In this document: piece by piece, positions 61,307-64,000 of the stretch
Layout of the letters: each line of letters begins with the position of its first letter
Position numbering within the stretch: position 1 is the first letter of the stretch
Origin: Chitinophaga caeni
GTDB taxonomy: Bacteria; Bacteroidota; Bacteroidia; Chitinophagales; Chitinophagaceae
DNA length: 64,000 nt
Assembly (NCBI RefSeq): GCF_002557795.1
Contig: NZ_CP023777.1
Location: 3,791,001 to 3,855,000, forward strand
Direction: 5' to 3'
Notes under the pieces: model-generated
Databases searched by the model: none
Told to the model about the DNA's origin: nothing
Seen by the model: the letters and a program-made list of their open reading frames with translations, nothing else
Made by a program: the position numbers and the translations under genes

Positions 61307-61594
61307 ATGCGCAACAAAGTAGTCAGTATCGGTGATGCCCTGAAGGCTTACCTGGATAAAAGTAGGTTTAAACCCAAGCTGCTTGAGGTTAAAATTCAAG
61401 AAAACTGGGAACAGCTAATGGGGAAAACTATTGCCAGGTATACGGAGTCGGTTCAACTGATCGATGGGAAGTTGATGGTGACCACTACGATCGGGCCACT
61501 GAAACAGGAACTGTCTTATTCGAGGGATAAAATTATGCACCTGGTGAATGACATGTTGGGGGAAGCCGTGGTGAAAGAGGTGATTATTAAATGA
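61307..61594 (+). CDS. DUF721 (DciA-like) protein
   Basis: A 95-residue protein of the DUF721 family. The DciA branch loads or recruits the replicative helicase in bacteria without DnaC; whether this short version does so is open. Visible blocks are VVSIGDALKAYLDKSRFKPKLLEVKIQENWEQLMGKTIARYTESVQLIDGKLMVTTTIGPLKQELSYSRDKIMHLVNDMLGEAVVKEVIIK, here without the C-terminal extension found in larger DciA. It follows recF closely, a common Bacteroidota arrangement, and ends with an intrinsic terminator. Confidence 0.85.
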   Translation: MRNKVVSIGDALKAYLDKSRFKPKLLEVKIQENWEQLMGKTIARYTESVQLIDGKLMVTTTIGPLKQELSYSRDKIMHLVNDMLGEAVVKEVIIK

Positions 61595-61612
61595 TGAGAT
61601 TACTATAATACG

Positions 61613-61645
61613 AAAAGGTCGCCCCTGCATAAGGAGCGACCTTTT
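61613..61645 (+). terminator. Intrinsic terminator of recF-DUF721
   Basis: AAAAGGTCGC/GCGACCTTTT perfect 10-bp stem with 13-nt loop (inner CCT/AGG pairing) followed by TTTCGG, 18 bp past the DUF721 stop. Confidence 0.88.
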
Positions 61646-61699
61646 TTTCGGGAATATTTTTAACTACACTTTGTTATAGAGACGAGGCTTGCCTTATCT

Positions 61700-64000
61700 C
61701 TACCCACGGGTTTGGGGGATGTCTTTTTGAATTTCGATCATGTTTACCGGTTGGGAAAAATCGCCCAATAACCAGCGGCTGTAATAATCTGCGAGGTTCC
61801 AAAAGAACCATTCTTGCATATTTCCATAGCCGTGGCGTTGACCGGGCAACAATAAGAAATCGAAGCGCTTGTTTGCCTTGATCAGTGCATTGATAACTCG
61901 GACCGTATTCGCCGGGTGTACATTATTGTCGATATCCCCGGTGGTAAGCATTAAATGCCCTTTCAAGTTTTTCGCTAAATCAGGATTTTTCTCGATGTTG
62001 TAAAGGAACGTAGTATCCCCTTTCTCCGTGATATGCTCTTGTACCCCATGATGCTTTTCACTCCACCAGCGGTTATAAATACTATTATCATGATTGCCGG
62101 AAGAGGATACGGCTACTTTGAAGAAATCAGGATACACTAACATCGCCGCAGTTGACATGAAACCACCGCCGGAATGACCGTGAATACCTACCCTGTCGAT
62201 ATCAATAAAATCATAGCGATCCGCCAACTGTTCTATGGCTGCTTTTTTATCAGCCAATCCATAGTCGCGCAAGTTACCGTAACCGTAGTTATGATACCAT
62301 TTGGAACGGCTGGGATGCCCACCCCTGTTACCTACCGTTACAACGATCAGCCCAATTTGAGCCAGCCGGTCAGTTCGGTCGGCTACCTTTGAGAAAGATT
62401 TGTTTACAGCTTCCGTTTGAGGGCCGGGGTAAACATATTCAACAACGGGGTATTTTTTGGTGCTATCGAAATCGAATGGTTTATACATAACGCCGTACAG
62501 ATCTGTAATACCATCATCTGCTTTCACTTTGAAGATTTCAGGGAATTTGTAACCAACAGCAAATAAGTTCTTTAAATCCGCGGTTTCCAAATCCATGATT
62601 TTCTTCCCTTCATTGTTATATAGGGCAGATTGGGGCGTAGTATTGACCCTGGAGTAGTTATCAACAAAAAACTTGTTATTATCATCCAGGCTCATGTTAT
62701 GATCGAAATCGCCTTTATTTAACAATTTCAAGTTAGAGCCATCAAAATTTACGCGGTACAAGTGCATATAATAAGGATCTTCACCGGCTTCGCGGCCATT
62801 AGCCGTAAAGTACAATACGCGGTTTTTCTCGTCAATATTCACGATATCCTCGCAATGATACGCGCCCTGCGTGACCTGGTTTTTCAGTTTGCCGTTTTCA
62901 TCATACAGGTAAAAATGTGCCCAACCATCCTGTTCACTCCATTGGATCAATTCCTTGCCGCCATTTACCAAACCAACCCGACGTGTTTCCACGTAAGTAT
63001 TTAAACGCTCCTCAATTACTGTTGATGCCGAAGCCGTTTTAGCATCCACTTTCATGACATCAATGCGTTTCAAATCGCGGCTGGTGCGGGTCAGGTAGAA
63101 ATAATTATTAGTACCGTGCCAAACGTATGGATGCCATTCATCATCCCTATCAGATTTTTTCCTGGGGCCGGACCAAATAGACACATCCTGGTTTTTGAAA
63201 TGCACCAAGGGCACTTCTTGAGACGTTTTGGTTTTGTTGTCGAAAATTAGAATATGCTGGATCGGCGCTTCCTTTTCGCCGGGCATTTGATATTTATAAG
63301 TTTCCAATGTTGGCCTGGGATCCGCGATGCTGTTGATGACCCAAAGATCCTTAACATCACGTTTATCTACCCTGTTCAACACGAAATAATCACTGCCTGG
63401 CGACCAAAGTATCCTGGCTGATTTTCTTTTCTTCTTATCTTTTTTTGATTCCGTGTTCAAGGAACTATATTCATCACCGCCATAGGCATAATTATCCACT
63501 CCATCTTTGGTGATCGCATGTTCTACGATCGTGGAGTCATCTTCGTTCTGCAATGCTTTTTCATAATTCGCCTTATCCATCCAATACAGGTTGAACTCCC
63601 TTGCGAAAACGATTGTTTGTTGATCCGGGGAAATTGATGCCCAACCCGGCCGTTTTTTAGGTCGTTTAAAATCCGTTAACTCCGTTAGCTGTTGGCTGTC
63701 CAAGTTATATTCAAAATAGAACGTTTTCTTTTGTTTCTTGGGTTTAGCTTTCTTTTCAGCGCTTTTCTTATCGGTGCTGTCTTTTTTTGCTGCCGCGGAA
63801 TCCGGCTTAATCTCTTCCTCTATAGAACTTTTCACCTGGAACTGAATCGTTCTCTCATCCTTGATAAACTTTAAGCTATCGATAGGTAAATGCTGCGCAT
63901 CGAAAGGATCCCTAACGATGCGGGTAAGTTCCGCGGCTAATTTTACACGATCAAACATCAGCTTTTTACTAGCGGTAGCCGGGTTTACGATGTACCAATT
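61700..64000 (-). CDS. S9 prolyl oligopeptidase (DPP IV-like), 5' end beyond the window
   Basis: At least 766 residues; the frame stays open through the window edge (…NWYIVNPATASKKLMFDR…), so the N-terminus is missing. The N-terminal part is a beta-propeller with DPP IV-type repeats. The C-terminal alpha/beta-hydrolase domain has the nucleophile Ser in GIHGHSGGGFMS (GxSxGG), Asp in DIDNNVHP and His in GQRHGYG. It should remove dipeptides or cleave after proline in the periplasm, as in Bacteroidota peptide catabolism. The linker KKDSTDKKSAEKKAKPKKQKK is unusually Lys-rich. The signal peptide would lie outside the window. No neighbours indicate its pathway. Confidence 0.9.
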   Translation of the reverse strand, partial: NWYIVNPATASKKLMFDRVKLAAELTRIVRDPFDAQHLPIDSLKFIKDERTIQFQVKSSIEEEIKPDSAAAKKDSTDKKSAEKKAKPKKQKKTFYFEYNLDSQQLTELTDFKRPKKRPGWASISPDQQTIVFAREFNLYWMDKANYEKALQNEDDSTIVEHAITKDGVDNYAYGGDEYSSLNTESKKDKKKRKSARILWSPGSDYFVLNRVDKRDVKDLWVINSIADPRPTLETYKYQMPGEKEAPIQHILIFDNKTKTSQEVPLVHFKNQDVSIWSGPRKKSDRDDEWHPYVWHGTNNYFYLTRTSRDLKRIDVMKVDAKTASASTVIEERLNTYVETRRVGLVNGGKELIQWSEQDGWAHFYLYDENGKLKNQVTQGAYHCEDIVNIDEKNRVLYFTANGREAGEDPYYMHLYRVNFDGSNLKLLNKGDFDHNMSLDDNNKFFVDNYSRVNTTPQSALYNNEGKKIMDLETADLKNLFAVGYKFPEIFKVKADDGITDLYGVMYKPFDFDSTKKYPVVEYVYPGPQTEAVNKSFSKVADRTDRLAQIGLIVVTVGNRGGHPSRSKWYHNYGYGNLRDYGLADKKAAIEQLADRYDFIDIDRVGIHGHSGGGFMSTAAMLVYPDFFKVAVSSSGNHDNSIYNRWWSEKHHGVQEHITEKGDTTFLYNIEKNPDLAKNLKGHLMLTTGDIDNNVHPANTVRVINALIKANKRFDFLLLPGQRHGYGNMQEWFFWNLADYYSRWLLGDFSQPVNMIEIQKDIPQTRG

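Noticed and set aside
1..64000. CRISPR arrays, tRNA genes, prophage or toxin-antitoxin pairs
   Set aside because: None was recognised on either strand; a dedicated scan would be needed to exclude weak tRNA-like structures.

Overview
The window looks like a chromosomal segment of a Bacteroidota bacterium, most likely of the Chitinophaga/Chitinophagaceae type. Evidence: candidate promoters of the Bacteroidota form (TTG, about 20 bp, TAnnTTTG), almost no Shine-Dalgarno sequences, GC in the low-to-mid 40s, and family content typical of the phylum (Reg_prop/Y_Y_Y sensor kinase, DUF4349, DUF1835, DUF2027-Smr, short zinc-finger anti-sigma factors, a topoisomerase IV pair). No tRNA, rRNA, CRISPR array, prophage or large island was seen. 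Most of the window is housekeeping DNA, and gene assignments rest on motifs read by eye.

Layout. 1-6.4 kb (+ strand apart from one gene): phoH, a Met-tailed lipoprotein, inorganic pyrophosphatase, a reverse-strand NlpC/P60 peptidase, then two tandem sigma/anti-sigma pairs that look like a duplication with one decayed sigma. 6.4-20.6 kb (mostly - strand): a guanine-deaminase-like enzyme, clpB, the RNase P RNA gene, a cold-shock gene, Smr, DoxX, an amino-acid permease, a prenyl synthase, rnr, and the tightly packed bioD-fthC-lpxK run. 20.8-28.4 kb (+): cystathionine beta-synthase-like enzyme, a BtuF-like protein, class II aldolase, accD, smpB, two lipoproteins and a second cold-shock-domain protein. 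28.6-37 kb (-): fatty-acid desaturase, a C39 peptidase-ABC exporter with its HlyD adaptor and a 69-residue Cys-containing protein, a methyltransferase, RNase HI and an acyl-CoA carboxylase beta chain. 37-46 kb: DinB, a 7TM-like hybrid kinase, a 319-bp MITE-like element, then parE, DUF1835, cupin and parC on the - strand. 46-55 kb: a 33-codon membrane micro-ORF, DUF202, a NarL-type regulator with a beta-propeller kinase, a Ycf48-like protein, a GH31 alpha-glucosidase and a thioredoxin-fold protein. 55-64 kb: DUF4349, EVE, a LutA-like protein, ribH, TPR, pdhA, recF-DUF721 and the 3' part of an S9 (DPP IV-like) peptidase that runs off the window.

I did not find a clearly new multi-gene system. 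The best leads are the MITE-like element between the hybrid kinase and parC, the peptide-export operon with no recognisable double-glycine cargo, the duplicated sigma/anti-sigma cassette with one decayed sigma, a membrane micro-ORF, and several genes whose -7 box lies directly against the start codon (possible leaderless mRNAs).
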